NCBI GenBank assembly: GCA_028710895.1
Contig: JAQTTH010000001.1
Span: 217,776-281,775, forward strand
Reading direction: 5' to 3'
DNA: 64,000 nt
From: Paludibacter sp.
GTDB taxonomy: Bacteria > Bacteroidota > Bacteroidia > Bacteroidales > Paludibacteraceae
Position 1 is the first letter of the stretch. Each line of letters opens with the position of its first letter. Below, piece after piece: positions 25,014 through 33,690 of this stretch. Under the pieces are notes generated by a model. The model did no database searches, had not been told where the DNA came from, and saw nothing but the letters and a program-made list of their open reading frames with translations. The translations under genes and the position numbers were made by a program.

Positions 25014-25901
25014 TTATGTTGAAGAAATCAAATCTTTCAATGCTAAATCAACTGTTGGAAATTTAAATTCAAATCCGGCATCGAGCAATCGTTCCGGGAT
25101 AACATACGAACTATTTAAAATTAGTTCGGGTTCAGTGCCAATGAGCGCAGCCCCCAATTGAATAGCAAATTTAGGCGCAGGTAATCCCATAGGCATGTGC
25201 ATTGTTCTTCGTAAAGCTTGCATAAAGTTTTTATTTGAAACCGGATTAGGAGCAGTACAATTAATCACATTATTTAAATTCGGATTATCCATCAAAAATA
25301 ATAAAACCCGAAAATAATCTTCTTCGTGAATCCAGCTAAACATTTGCTTTCCATCAGCCTGCTTCCCTCCCAACCCAAACTGACTTAGTGAAATAAGAGG
25401 TTTCAATGCACCACCATCTCTTCCAAGCACTACCGATGTCCTCAATGCCACTTGATGCATATCAGTTGATTTAAAACTAAAAAACTCATTTTCCCATTGG
25501 CTAACAACTTCTGCCAGGAAATCGGTTCCTAATTCTGACTCATTTTCTGTTACTGGCTTTGATATTGTTGGTTTATATATCCCCACAGCGCTGGCATTTA
25601 TCCATAATCTAGGCTTGATAGCACAATCATTTATTGCCAATCCGATAAGCTGTGTTGTATTCAATCTGGAATTAAGAATTAGCCGTTTGTTTTCCTGATT
25701 ATGTCGGCAATTAATGCTTTTTCCGGCAAGGTTTAAAACAAGTTCTGACCCATCCACCGCTTCCTTTAAATCGGTGTGACTCCAGGATGCATCGCCATCT
25801 TCTCTTGATACTATTACTACCTGAAAACCCGATTCTCTGAACCGATTTGCAACATACCTGCCAATAAAACCGGTTCCACCAGCCAGAACAACTTTTTTCA
25901 T
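25014..25901 (-). CDS. TIGR01777 family NAD(P)-dependent epimerase-like protein
   Basis: This 295-residue cytoplasmic protein belongs to the TIGR01777 group of extended short-chain dehydrogenases (the SulA/YfcH type). The N-terminal Rossmann motif is GGTGFIGRYV (residues 8-17), and LNLAGKSI near residue 58 and INASAVGIY near 102 are typical of the family. The C-terminal part (LGAALIGTEPELILNSSYVI then GFEF) matches the DUF1731 domain. The reaction is not known for most members. It lies alone on the minus strand between two terminators. Confidence 0.9.
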   Translation of the reverse strand: MKKVVLAGGTGFIGRYVANRFRESGFQVVIVSREDGDASWSHTDLKEAVDGSELVLNLAGKSINCRHNQENKRLILNSRLNTTQLIGLAINDCAIKPRLWINASAVGIYKPTISKPVTENESELGTDFLAEVVSQWENEFFSFKSTDMHQVALRTSVVLGRDGGALKPLISLSQFGLGGKQADGKQMFSWIHEEDYFRVLLFLMDNPNLNNVINCTAPNPVSNKNFMQALRRTMHMPMGLPAPKFAIQLGAALIGTEPELILNSSYVIPERLLDAGFEFKFPTVDLALKDLISST

Positions 25902-25978
25902 ACCATTATTTGAAGATTGATTAACTAATATAACAACAAACTGAAAACGAATGTTTCAGGTTAATATAACAAATAAAA

Positions 25979-26010
25979 AAACTCCTCTGCAAATCTTTGC
26001 AGAGGAGTTT
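25979..26010 (-). terminator. Terminator of the pseudouridine synthase gene
   Basis: AAACTCCTCTGCAA (25979-25992) pairs with 25997-26010. On the minus strand the stem is followed by a T run, as expected for the gene ending at 26035. Confidence 0.88.
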
Positions 26011-26034
26011 AAATAATTATATAATGTGGAATAA

Positions 26035-27705
26035 TTATTCGTGAGCACCCATTTTCAGCATATTCACTTCGCGTTCACTCAGGAAGCGGTATTTTCCACG
26101 AGGAAGTTGTTTTTTTGTCAGACCGGCAAAGAAAACACGATCCAAACGAATCACTTTATATCCCAGTTTTTCGAAAATACGACGAACCACGCGGTTTTGA
26201 CCCGAGTGAATTTCAATACCAACTTGTTTCAAATCACCTTCTTTTACAAATTCCAATGCATCAGCGGCAATCGTCTCTTCTTCATCCAAAGCCACTCCAC
26301 TTAAAATTGTATTATAATCGGCTTCTTCAAGTGGCTTGTCGAGCGTAGCATGGTAGATTTTTTTCTTATCGTATTTTGGATGAGTCAGTTTCGAAGCCAA
26401 GTCACCATCGTTAGTCAACAACAATACACCAGTAGTGTTTCTGTCCAATCGGCCAACCGGATAAATTCGCTCGCTACACGCATTTTTCACTAAATCGAGT
26501 ACTGTCAAACGATCATGAGTATCTTCCGAAGTTGTTACACAGTCTTTTGGTTTGTTCAGCAATAAATAAACTTTGCGTTCTGAGCGTACAGTTTGTTCGT
26601 GGAACATAATTTTGTCAGTAAGCAGAACTTTTACGCCCATTTCAGTTACGATTTCCCCGTTTACAGAAATAACACCTGCCTGAATGTATTCATCCGCCTC
26701 GCGACGAGAACAGATTCCGGCATTAGCAAGGAATTTATTCAAACGAACAGGCTTAGTGAGATCAACAACTGTTTTCTTGAATTCAAGTTGTTTCTTGTTG
26801 CTGTATTTTGAGTTTGGATCGTAATTATCGTCAGCTCTGCGAGCCGGTTTGCGATAAGTTACACCGTCTTTTTTATTATCGTAGCGGGTTTCGATAAATT
26901 CTGATTTGGCACCTTCACCCGGTTTTTTAAAACTTAATTTATCCGGACGAGACTCATCATCCGAAGGGGCACTGCTTCTTCCGTAAATTTTCTCACCATC
27001 AGCCGTGCGATTGTCCCAAGGTTTACGTTCACCATAAGCAGGTTTGTCACCACGGTTTTCCCATGGTTTTTTGGCTCCAAAAGTTGGACGTCCACCTTCT
27101 CTTTTTTCATAGGGTTTACGTTCGCCATATGCAGGTTTATCACCACGGTTTTCCCACGGTTTACGTTCACCGGTTGAGGGTCTGCTATCCCGGTTTTCCC
27201 ATGGTTTGCGTTCACCGGTTGATGAACTTCCTTCACGGTTTTCCCATGGTTTTTTAGGAGTAAATGTTGGACGACCACCTTCTCTGTTTTCGTAAGGTTT
27301 ACGGTCTCCATATGCGGGTTTGTCACCACGGCTCTGGAATGATTTCTTTTCGCCATATGCAGGGCGACCTTCTCTGTTTTCGTATGGTTTACGTTCGCCA
27401 TAAGACGAAGAACCGCTACTTTGAAATGATCTTTTTTCTCCAAAAGCCGGACGATTTTCTCTATTTTCGTAGGGTTTACGATCGCCGTATGCAGGGCGAC
27501 TATCATCTCTTTTCTTATAATCTGAACTTCCTGATGGACGATTATCGTCACGAGCAGGTTTATCAGAGCCAAATTTTGCTGCTCCACGTGAGCCTTTCAA
27601 TATCGATTTCACATCGCGTTTCTCAAACGGTTTACCATCACGGCCGGCACCTGAATTCGATTTGTGACCCGAATTTCCCTGCCATTTTTCATTGTTTGTC
27701 TTCAT
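26035..27705 (-). CDS. RsuA/RluB-family pseudouridine synthase with long repetitive N-terminus
   Basis: The C-terminal 240 residues form a normal RsuA/RluB-type pseudouridine synthase that modifies uridines in rRNA: an S4 RNA-binding domain (VRLNKFLANAGICSRREAD, about 318-336) and a catalytic domain with GRLDRNTTG, whose Asp is the catalytic residue. The first 300 residues are a low-complexity Arg/Lys/Glu/Gly/Tyr region built from about ten degenerate units of the type GERKPWENREG or GDRKPYENREG (about 27030-27530). This extension is disordered and probably binds RNA; similar tails occur in Bacteroidota RluB proteins. Total length is 556 residues, about twice the family norm. Confidence 0.92.
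   Translation of the reverse strand: MKTNNEKWQGNSGHKSNSGAGRDGKPFEKRDVKSILKGSRGAAKFGSDKPARDDNRPSGSSDYKKRDDSRPAYGDRKPYENRENRPAFGEKRSFQSSGSSSYGERKPYENREGRPAYGEKKSFQSRGDKPAYGDRKPYENREGGRPTFTPKKPWENREGSSSTGERKPWENRDSRPSTGERKPWENRGDKPAYGERKPYEKREGGRPTFGAKKPWENRGDKPAYGERKPWDNRTADGEKIYGRSSAPSDDESRPDKLSFKKPGEGAKSEFIETRYDNKKDGVTYRKPARRADDNYDPNSKYSNKKQLEFKKTVVDLTKPVRLNKFLANAGICSRREADEYIQAGVISVNGEIVTEMGVKVLLTDKIMFHEQTVRSERKVYLLLNKPKDCVTTSEDTHDRLTVLDLVKNACSERIYPVGRLDRNTTGVLLLTNDGDLASKLTHPKYDKKKIYHATLDKPLEEADYNTILSGVALDEEETIAADALEFVKEGDLKQVGIEIHSGQNRVVRRIFEKLGYKVIRLDRVFFAGLTKKQLPRGKYRFLSEREVNMLKMGAHE
27030..27530 (-). repeat. In-frame degenerate repeats encoding KPYENR/KPWENR units
   Basis: Recurrent words such as AAACCATGGGAAAACCG-like and CCATATGCAGG-like segments occur roughly every 48-60 bases inside the synthase gene. 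Both other frames stay partly open because of this, which explains long spurious overlapping frames. Confidence 0.7.
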
Positions 27706-28038
27706 TCAATTTTTTATATGTGTATTTGGGGTGCAAAGGTCGTAAAAATTCCCGAATAATCAGCACATTTATAGCTTAAAAGCATGTTTATTCGTAAAAA
27801 ATAAAATTAAATTTTAGAAATTTCAACCAAATGCTGGTATTCAATTATCTTTGATTGAAAAAAGATAATTTCAAAAACAGGAAAGTAGCTTTTCCGTTGA
27901 ATTATGCCATTACAATCAACAAACGTTTGCAGCATCTTTGAAATCATTTTTATTGCGTTCAACAAAGGGTATTTATATTAAATGCCTATATTTGTTTCGC
28001 TTTAATTTCAACAGAAATACAATCAAATACAAAATAAT
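27706..28038. other. Divergent intergenic region
   Basis: This 333-bp gap separates the minus-strand synthase and plus-strand GH97 genes. It holds a -7 candidate for GH97 (27987) and a weaker ACCTTTGC-type box for the synthase near 27731-27741 on the minus strand. No gene or repeat was seen. Confidence 0.5.
27987..27994 (+). promoter_or_regulatory. Possible -7 box for the GH97 gene
   Basis: TATATTTG matches TAnnTTTG and lies 44 bases before the start codon. No -33 element is clear. Confidence 0.45.
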
Positions 28039-30177
28039 ATGAAAAAAATCGCATTCCTGCTTATTGTACTCACAATAAGTATGTTGAGCATGGCCGAAAC
28101 ACTGCTATCGCCCGACAAAAATTTCCGTCTTGACTTCTCGATAAACCCTGCGGGAGAACCTGAGTATGCTCTTAGTTACAAAGAAAAAACGGTAGTGAAG
28201 CCATCCAAATTGGGATTGGAGCTGAAAAATGCTCCTTCTTTACTTGCCGGATTCAATATTCAAAAAACAGAAACAAGCACTTTTGACGAGACATGGAAAC
28301 CTGTATGGGGCGAAGTGAGTCAGATACGTAACAACTACAACGAATTGCTGGTAGTATTGGAGCAAAAAGCTGAGCAACGTACTATGAAAATCCGTTTCCG
28401 TTTGTTCAATGACGGTCTTGGCTTCAGGTATGAGTTTGACAAGCAGGAGAGTCTGAATTATTTCAAGGTAGCCGACGAACGCACACAGTTTGCTATGACC
28501 GGCGATCACAAAACCTTCTGGATTCCTGGCAATTACGACTCGAATGAATATTATTACAACACAACAAAATTATCGGAAGTAGATGCTTCGAAAACGGACG
28601 GAAACGGCATTGGAACGCATGGCTATTTTGCCAAAAACGGAGTTCAGTCACCCTTATTGATGAAAACTACCGAAGGATTGTATATAAGCATATTCGAAGC
28701 TGCATTGGTCGATTATTCAGCTATGCAATTGCTCATCGACCAGAAGAATTTTGTGCTTACATCCGCCTTGGTACCCGATGCTGTTGGTACAAAAGCCTAT
28801 ATGCAAACTCCGCAACACACTCCCTGGCGTACAGTGATTGTAAGTGATAATGCAGCCGATATATTGGCATCAAAAACAATTCTGAATCTGAACGAACCCA
28901 GCAAAATTGCTGATCCAAGTTTCATTCATCCACAAAAGTTTATCGGTATCTGGTGGGGAATGCACGTACCGGATCATTGGTCGTGGGATTATTCGCATGC
29001 ACCTAATATCCGCCTGAAAGATACCGATTGGAATGCACTGACTCCCCTACCCCAACACGGTGCAAAAACTGCGAATGTAAAACGATATATCGATTTTGCT
29101 GCAGCCAACGGTTTTAAAGGCGTATTGGTTGAAGGCTGGAATGTCGGCTGGGAGGACTGGGCCGGAAACTGGAAAGAAGAAGTGTTTGATTTTGTAACTC
29201 CTTATCCTGACTTTGATGTAAAAGCCATTCATGAATATGCTGCTGCAAAAGGCGTAAAAATAATTATGCACCACGAAACTTCAGGAGCAGCAACTAATTA
29301 CGAACGTCGAATTGACAAAGCCATCGACTTTATGAAAGCGAATGGTTACGATGCCGTAAAAACAGGTTATGTAGGCTGGATTATTCCTCGCGGCGAAAAA
29401 CACGACGGACAATGGATGGTGAATCACTACATCAGAGTAGCTGAGAAAATGGCCGAAAACCGCATCATGCTGGACGCTCATGAGCCTGTTCGCCCGACAG
29501 GATTAAGCAGAACTTATCCAAACTGGATGGCTTGCGAAGCTGCCCGTGGAAACGAATTCAATGCCTGGAGTGCCGGAAATCCTCCTGAACATGAAACTAT
29601 TTTGCCCTTTACCCGATTGATGGGTGGCCCAATGGATTACACTCCGGGAATATTTGAAATTAAAATGAGTTATTACAAAGTCGGTAACACCTGTCAGGTT
29701 CACACAACCTTAGCAAAACAGTTAGCACTATATATCACCATGTATAGTCCGTTGCAAATGGCTGCCGACCTGCCCGAGAACTACGAAAAGCACATGGATG
29801 CCTTTCAGTTTATCAAGGATGTGGCCGTAGACTGGGACGATACAAAATACCTGGAAGCCGAACCGGGTGATTATATCACTATGGCACGTAAAGCAAAAGG
29901 AACAAGTGATTGGTTTGTTGGTGCCATTACCGATGAAAATGCCCGCACAGCTGTGATTCCGTTTAATTATTTAGATGTAAACGAATTGTATGTGGCTACC
30001 ATTTACGGAGACACTCCTGCAGCCGACTGGAAAGCAAACCCCATGGTATATCAGATACAAAAGGTGTTGGTTAACTCCAAATCGGTTTTGAAACAAAAAC
30101 TGGCTCCCGGTGGTGGTGTTGCTATCAGTTTGAAAAAAGCTACCAAAGCCGACCTGAAAGGACTGAAGAAAATATAA
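28039..30177 (+). CDS. Glycoside hydrolase family 97, SusB-type (inverting alpha-glucosidase)
   Basis: This 712-residue exported enzyme should release glucose from alpha-glucans or maltooligosaccharides. A signal peptide (MKKIAFLLIVLTISMLSMA) precedes the GH97 N-terminal beta-domain, the (beta/alpha)8 catalytic domain with IGIWWGMHVPDHW (about residue 302) and a C-terminal beta-domain. Three acidic residues, Glu413 (HHETSGA), Glu482 (DAHEPVRPTG) and Glu506 (ARGNEFN), have exactly the spacing of Glu439, Glu508 and Glu532 of SusB as I remember them. This places the enzyme in the inverting branch and not the retaining alpha-galactosidase branch. No SusC/SusD genes are adjacent, and the gene stands alone before a terminator. 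Confidence 0.93.
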   Translation: MKKIAFLLIVLTISMLSMAETLLSPDKNFRLDFSINPAGEPEYALSYKEKTVVKPSKLGLELKNAPSLLAGFNIQKTETSTFDETWKPVWGEVSQIRNNYNELLVVLEQKAEQRTMKIRFRLFNDGLGFRYEFDKQESLNYFKVADERTQFAMTGDHKTFWIPGNYDSNEYYYNTTKLSEVDASKTDGNGIGTHGYFAKNGVQSPLLMKTTEGLYISIFEAALVDYSAMQLLIDQKNFVLTSALVPDAVGTKAYMQTPQHTPWRTVIVSDNAADILASKTILNLNEPSKIADPSFIHPQKFIGIWWGMHVPDHWSWDYSHAPNIRLKDTDWNALTPLPQHGAKTANVKRYIDFAAANGFKGVLVEGWNVGWEDWAGNWKEEVFDFVTPYPDFDVKAIHEYAAAKGVKIIMHHETSGAATNYERRIDKAIDFMKANGYDAVKTGYVGWIIPRGEKHDGQWMVNHYIRVAEKMAENRIMLDAHEPVRPTGLSRTYPNWMACEAARGNEFNAWSAGNPPEHETILPFTRLMGGPMDYTPGIFEIKMSYYKVGNTCQVHTTLAKQLALYITMYSPLQMAADLPENYEKHMDAFQFIKDVAVDWDDTKYLEAEPGDYITMARKAKGTSDWFVGAITDENARTAVIPFNYLDVNELYVATIYGDTPAADWKANPMVYQIQKVLVNSKSVLKQKLAPGGGVAISLKKATKADLKGLKKI

Positions 30178-30197
30178 GCCCTATTGCCTGACAACTT

Positions 30198-30236
30198 AAA
30201 ATGCCAATGCTCCAATGAATGGAACATTGGCATTTT
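30198..30236 (+). terminator. Terminator after the GH97 gene
   Basis: AAAATGCCAATG (30198-30209) pairs with CATTGGCATTTT (30225-30236), with a further TCCA/TGGA pairing inside. Confidence 0.85.
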
Positions 30237-30297
30237 CGTTATAAACAACTGACCTAAAATAATCCCATATTACGGTTTTCCTATGGAAAAGAATTTC

Positions 30298-30305
30298 TAT
30301 TTTTG
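30298..30305 (+). promoter_or_regulatory. -7 box for the deacetylase gene
   Basis: TATTTTTG matches TAnnTTTG, 20 bases before the start at 30326; TTT occurs at the expected -33 position in place of TTG. Confidence 0.5.
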
Positions 30306-30325
30306 CATACCGATAATCAGAACAA

Positions 30326-31216
30326 ATGAAGAACCTGCTGACAATGAGACAAAACAACATACCATTTAAAAACGCCATTCTATTATTGCTTCTTATTGGA
30401 AATATCTTTGGTGTGAACAGCCAGAGTGCAACGTTTTACAGCAATCCCAATTATTTGAAGATGTTGTATAGAGATTCATCTTACATGAATCTAAAAAAGA
30501 AAGTTACATCTGAATTCGTGCATAGTCAGCCCGGACATTGGGGAGAATTTGTAAAAGGTGTTGACGAAGACTTCAGCACCCGACAAAAATATATCGCTTT
30601 TACATTCGATGCCTGCGGAGGTCCGAAACGAAATGGATACGACAGCGAATTAATCAACTTTTTGCAGCAGGAAAAAATCCCCGCAACACTTTTTATTACC
30701 GGGAAATGGATTGACGCTAATTTCAATACCTTTCTGAATCTGAGTAAGGACACTCTTTTTGAGATAGAAAATCATGGGTTAAACCATCAACCCTGCGCCC
30801 TGGATGGTGAAAGCGAGTATGGCATACACGGAACAAAAAATGCTGCACAAGCTTTCGACGAAATAGAAGCCAATGCCAGAAAAATAGAAGCCCTTACCCA
30901 CCACCGACCACGTTACTACCGCTCAGCAACAGCATTTATAGACGAAGCCGGTGCACGTTTGGCAAGTAAACTTGGAATCACCACTGTTAGTTTTCAGGTA
31001 CTTTCGGGCGATGCGGTTCCGTTTACTCCCGACACAATTATAGAAGAATCGGTGCTTCAAAATATAAGACCCGGTGCTATTGTCATTATGCATTTTAATC
31101 ATCCCGAATGGAATACTTACGAAGCCATGCAAAAGATTGTCCCCAAACTCCGTAAAATGGGATATCATTTTGTGCGATTAGAACATTTTAAACTTATAAG
31201 CGAAAAACAACGATAA
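30326..31216 (+). CDS. Exported polysaccharide deacetylase (NodB-like) family protein
   Basis: This 296-residue protein has an N-terminal signal or anchor segment (AILLLLLIGNIFGVNSQ) and a NodB-homology domain. Motif 1 is AFTFDACGG (about residue 93), which varies from the usual TFDDG, and motif 2 is ENHGLNHQP (about 149) with the HxxxH metal ligands. The later RYYRSATAF segment is motif 3-like. Such enzymes remove acetyl groups from peptidoglycan or polysaccharide amino sugars; the substitution in motif 1 (Asp to Ala-Cys) could alter the catalytic base. Only 3 bp separate it from the next gene, so they form an operon. The start could be the ATG at 30344. Confidence 0.83.
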   Translation: MKNLLTMRQNNIPFKNAILLLLLIGNIFGVNSQSATFYSNPNYLKMLYRDSSYMNLKKKVTSEFVHSQPGHWGEFVKGVDEDFSTRQKYIAFTFDACGGPKRNGYDSELINFLQQEKIPATLFITGKWIDANFNTFLNLSKDTLFEIENHGLNHQPCALDGESEYGIHGTKNAAQAFDEIEANARKIEALTHHRPRYYRSATAFIDEAGARLASKLGITTVSFQVLSGDAVPFTPDTIIEESVLQNIRPGAIVIMHFNHPEWNTYEAMQKIVPKLRKMGYHFVRLEHFKLISEKQR

Positions 31217-31219
31217 AGT

Positions 31220-31684
31220 ATGCGAAGACTCGACAAACAAATTACCGACCCCGATCTGATAAACACGATACTTGAAAAATCCGACATTTGCCGATTGGGA
31301 TTGGTGGAAAATAATGAAGCCTATATAGTTCCCGTCAATTTTGCATGGTCCGAAGGAATTATTTACATTCATACAGCGCAACAGGGCCGTAAAATGAATA
31401 TAATCCGGGCAAACAACCGTGTGAGTTTTGAGATGGAGTTGCATCATGAAATTGTGGAAAGTGAGATTACCTGTGGCTGGACGGCAAAATATCGTTCGGT
31501 TATGGGAAAAGGAACGATTACAATTGACGATAATCCTACGTCTAAGAAACGCGGTCTGGATTTGATTATGCGAAAATACGGAGCCACGATGGAATTGAAT
31601 TACGACGAAAAGGTATTATCCCGTATGACAATTCTGAAACTGGAAATTGAATCGGTTACCGGCAAACAGTCTGGAGAATGGTAA
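31220..31684 (+). CDS. Pyridoxamine 5'-phosphate oxidase-like flavin-binding protein (NimA-type)
   Basis: This 154-residue cytoplasmic protein has the split-barrel FMN-binding fold of the Pyridox_ox_2 group, which includes the 5-nitroimidazole reductase NimA. Recognisable stretches are CRLGLVENNEAYIVPVNFAW (residues 24-43) and IYIHTAQQGRKM (about 48-59). It starts 3 bp after the deacetylase stop, so translation is probably coupled. The real substrate is unknown. A NimA-like role in nitroimidazole resistance cannot be claimed from sequence alone, since most homologues are housekeeping flavoproteins. Confidence 0.83.
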   Translation: MRRLDKQITDPDLINTILEKSDICRLGLVENNEAYIVPVNFAWSEGIIYIHTAQQGRKMNIIRANNRVSFEMELHHEIVESEITCGWTAKYRSVMGKGTITIDDNPTSKKRGLDLIMRKYGATMELNYDEKVLSRMTILKLEIESVTGKQSGEW

Positions 31685-31727
31685 ACTTACAATTCTACGA
31701 AGAAAAACATATTTATAAAACATATAC

Positions 31728-32615
31728 ATGAAACCAACACTCACAGAACTTATTTCGAAAGGCAAAACCCTGGTATCGGACGGCGCCTGGGGAACATTTT
31801 TACAGGCAAAAGGATTACAGGCAGGCGAATGTCCCGAACTTTGGAACATCGATCATCCCGAAGCGGTGCTTGATATTGCACAGGGCTACATAGCTGCCGG
31901 TGCCGACACGATTGAAACAAACAGTTTTGGTGGCAACAGCTTCAAACTCGAAGGATTCGGACTCGAAAGCCGTGTGTACGAAATCAACAAAAAAGCTGCT
32001 GAAATATCCCGTCAGGCAGCAGGAGCCGATAAATATGTGCTTGGATCGATCGGACCAACCGGAAAGATGCTTATTATGGGCGATGTGACCGAAGAAGAAC
32101 TGTACGATTCATTCAAAGAACAAGCCGTTGCGCTGTATGATGGTGGTGCCGATGCGTTGGTAATCGAAACCATGACTGCGCTCGACGAAGCTTCCATTGC
32201 TGTACGTGCAGCACGAGAAAATACGCCATGCGAAGTAATTTGCACCATGACATTCGATCACCTTGCTTCCGGAGAATACCGCACCATGATGGGAGTTTCA
32301 CCTTCCGAAATGGTAGTGGCACTGAAGGAAGCCGGTGCACACATTGTGGGTGCCAACTGCAGTAACGGCATTGAAGGGATGGTAACAATAACCGAAGAAA
32401 TCCGCTCTGTTGATGCAGAAATACCAGTACTGATACATGCCAATGCCGGATTGCCTGTATTGCAGGGAATCTGCACGGTTTTCCCCGAATCGCCCGAAAT
32501 GATGGCCGCCTTTGCTCCCCGACTCGCAAAAGCAGGGGCCAATATTATTGGTGGATGCTGTGGCACAACTCCCGAACATATTCATAAACTGGCCGAAGTA
32601 TTACGCACTGTATAA
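31728..32615 (+). CDS. Stand-alone homocysteine S-methyltransferase domain protein
   Basis: This 295-residue protein equals the first (homocysteine-binding) domain of cobalamin-dependent methionine synthase or a BHMT/MmuM-type enzyme. The three zinc-ligand cysteines are present: Cys211 in GANCSNG and Cys277-Cys278 in GGCCGTTPEHI. SDGAWGTFLQAKGL near the N-terminus is typical. It lacks the folate and B12 domains, so either another protein supplies the methyl group or a small donor such as S-methylmethionine is used. It follows the flavoprotein gene by 43 bp and may be part of the same operon. Confidence 0.88.
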   Translation: MKPTLTELISKGKTLVSDGAWGTFLQAKGLQAGECPELWNIDHPEAVLDIAQGYIAAGADTIETNSFGGNSFKLEGFGLESRVYEINKKAAEISRQAAGADKYVLGSIGPTGKMLIMGDVTEEELYDSFKEQAVALYDGGADALVIETMTALDEASIAVRAARENTPCEVICTMTFDHLASGEYRTMMGVSPSEMVVALKEAGAHIVGANCSNGIEGMVTITEEIRSVDAEIPVLIHANAGLPVLQGICTVFPESPEMMAAFAPRLAKAGANIIGGCCGTTPEHIHKLAEVLRTV

Positions 32616-32683
32616 AGAGTAAAAGCCATAGCCAAACAAGACTGTGGCTTTATTTATTTTATGAGGATAGCAACTTTTCAATG

Positions 32684-32854
32684 AGGGGCGTTAGCCCTGT
32701 TATCCTCGTAATTTTAATATTAATCACTGTGGATTAGGGGCGATAGCCCTGATATCTCTATATCAAATAATCAACTCTAAAAACTTATGCCAGGGCTACG
32801 CCCCTTGTTTTTTACAAACAACTATGCTACGAAGATATCAGGGCTAACGCCCCT
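32684..32854. repeat. REP-like cluster: two direct and two inverted AGGGGCG...GCCCTG units
   Basis: Units AGGGGCGTTAGCCCTG (from 32684) and AGGGGCGATAGCCCTG (from 32736) are followed by inverted copies at 32789-32806 and 32833-32854 with the same core. Each unit is an imperfect palindrome of about 22 bp. Together they could form a long cruciform or hairpin. They fill the 290-bp gap before the DUF1697 gene. The core resembles the palindromes inside the RAYT gene. Confidence 0.87.
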
Positions 32855-32905
32855 TTCAGTATTAGATTAAAACCGGTAAATAATTTATAAGATTAATACA
32901 CTAAA

Positions 32906-33448
32906 ATGACGAGCTATATTTCCATATTAAGAGGCATCAATGTTGGCGGAAATAAACGCATAAAAATGGATGCATTGCGGCAAATGTTTGTTGAGCTTGG
33001 TTGTGCAAATGTGCAAACCTATATTCAGAGTGGTAATGTGGTTTTCAATTCGAGCGAAACAGATATTCAAACACTGGAAAAAACAATTTCAGCTAAGATA
33101 TTGGAAACTTTCGGCTTCGAAGTTCCGGTGCTGGTACTCACGGCAGCTGAAATAGCAGCAGCTGTGAATAACAACCCCTACAATATTGATTTAGCAAAAG
33201 ACCCTGCTACCATTCATCTCACATTTCTGTCGCACCTGCCCGATCCGGCATTGCTCAGCAAGATTGTTCCCACCAATTACCTGCCCGATGAGTTTATTTG
33301 CCTGGGGAAAGTGATTTACATGCATTGTCCCAATGGTTATGGCAATACGAAACTTACCAACAGCTTTTTCGAGAACAAACTCAAACTAACTGCCACGTGC
33401 CGAAACCTCAAAACGAGTATGGAGTTAGCCGCGCTTGCCAATAAATAA
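32906..33448 (+). CDS. DUF1697 domain protein
   Basis: This 180-residue protein is a DUF1697 family member, recognised by YISILRGINVGGNKRIKM (residues 4-21) and NVQTYIQSGNVVFNS (about 34-48). It has no signal peptide. The function is unknown; the fold is presumed to be alpha/beta. The gene is preceded by a REP-like cluster and followed by a hairpin at 33534, so it is a single unit. Confidence 0.9.
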   Translation: MTSYISILRGINVGGNKRIKMDALRQMFVELGCANVQTYIQSGNVVFNSSETDIQTLEKTISAKILETFGFEVPVLVLTAAEIAAAVNNNPYNIDLAKDPATIHLTFLSHLPDPALLSKIVPTNYLPDEFICLGKVIYMHCPNGYGNTKLTNSFFENKLKLTATCRNLKTSMELAALANK

Positions 33449-33533
33449 TCTATTTAATTGTATAATTTAAAACTTCTCAGGTTGCATTACTTTCAGAAAA
33501 ACGAGAGAACTCATTTATACTCTCAGTTGTTAT

Positions 33534-33564
33534 AATAGCAAACACAATAATTGTGTTTGCTATT
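33534..33564 (+). terminator. Terminator after the DUF1697 gene
   Basis: A perfect 14-bp stem, AATAGCAAACACAA (33534-33547) with 33551-33564, has a 3-nt loop and is followed by TATTTTTG. Confidence 0.8.
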
Positions 33565-33690
33565 TATTTTTGAAACAAAAAGTTCTGCCGTGAATTCATA
33601 CATAGCGATGTAACCGGATCACAAAACTTTTTACCGATGATGATTCTGTATTGCTTAAGATATTATTGTTAACCAATAAATATAAGTATC

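Noticed and set aside
26934..27587. A 217-codon minus-strand frame within the pseudouridine synthase gene
   Set aside because: It is a shifted-frame reading of the repetitive N-terminal coding region; repeats keep all frames partly open.
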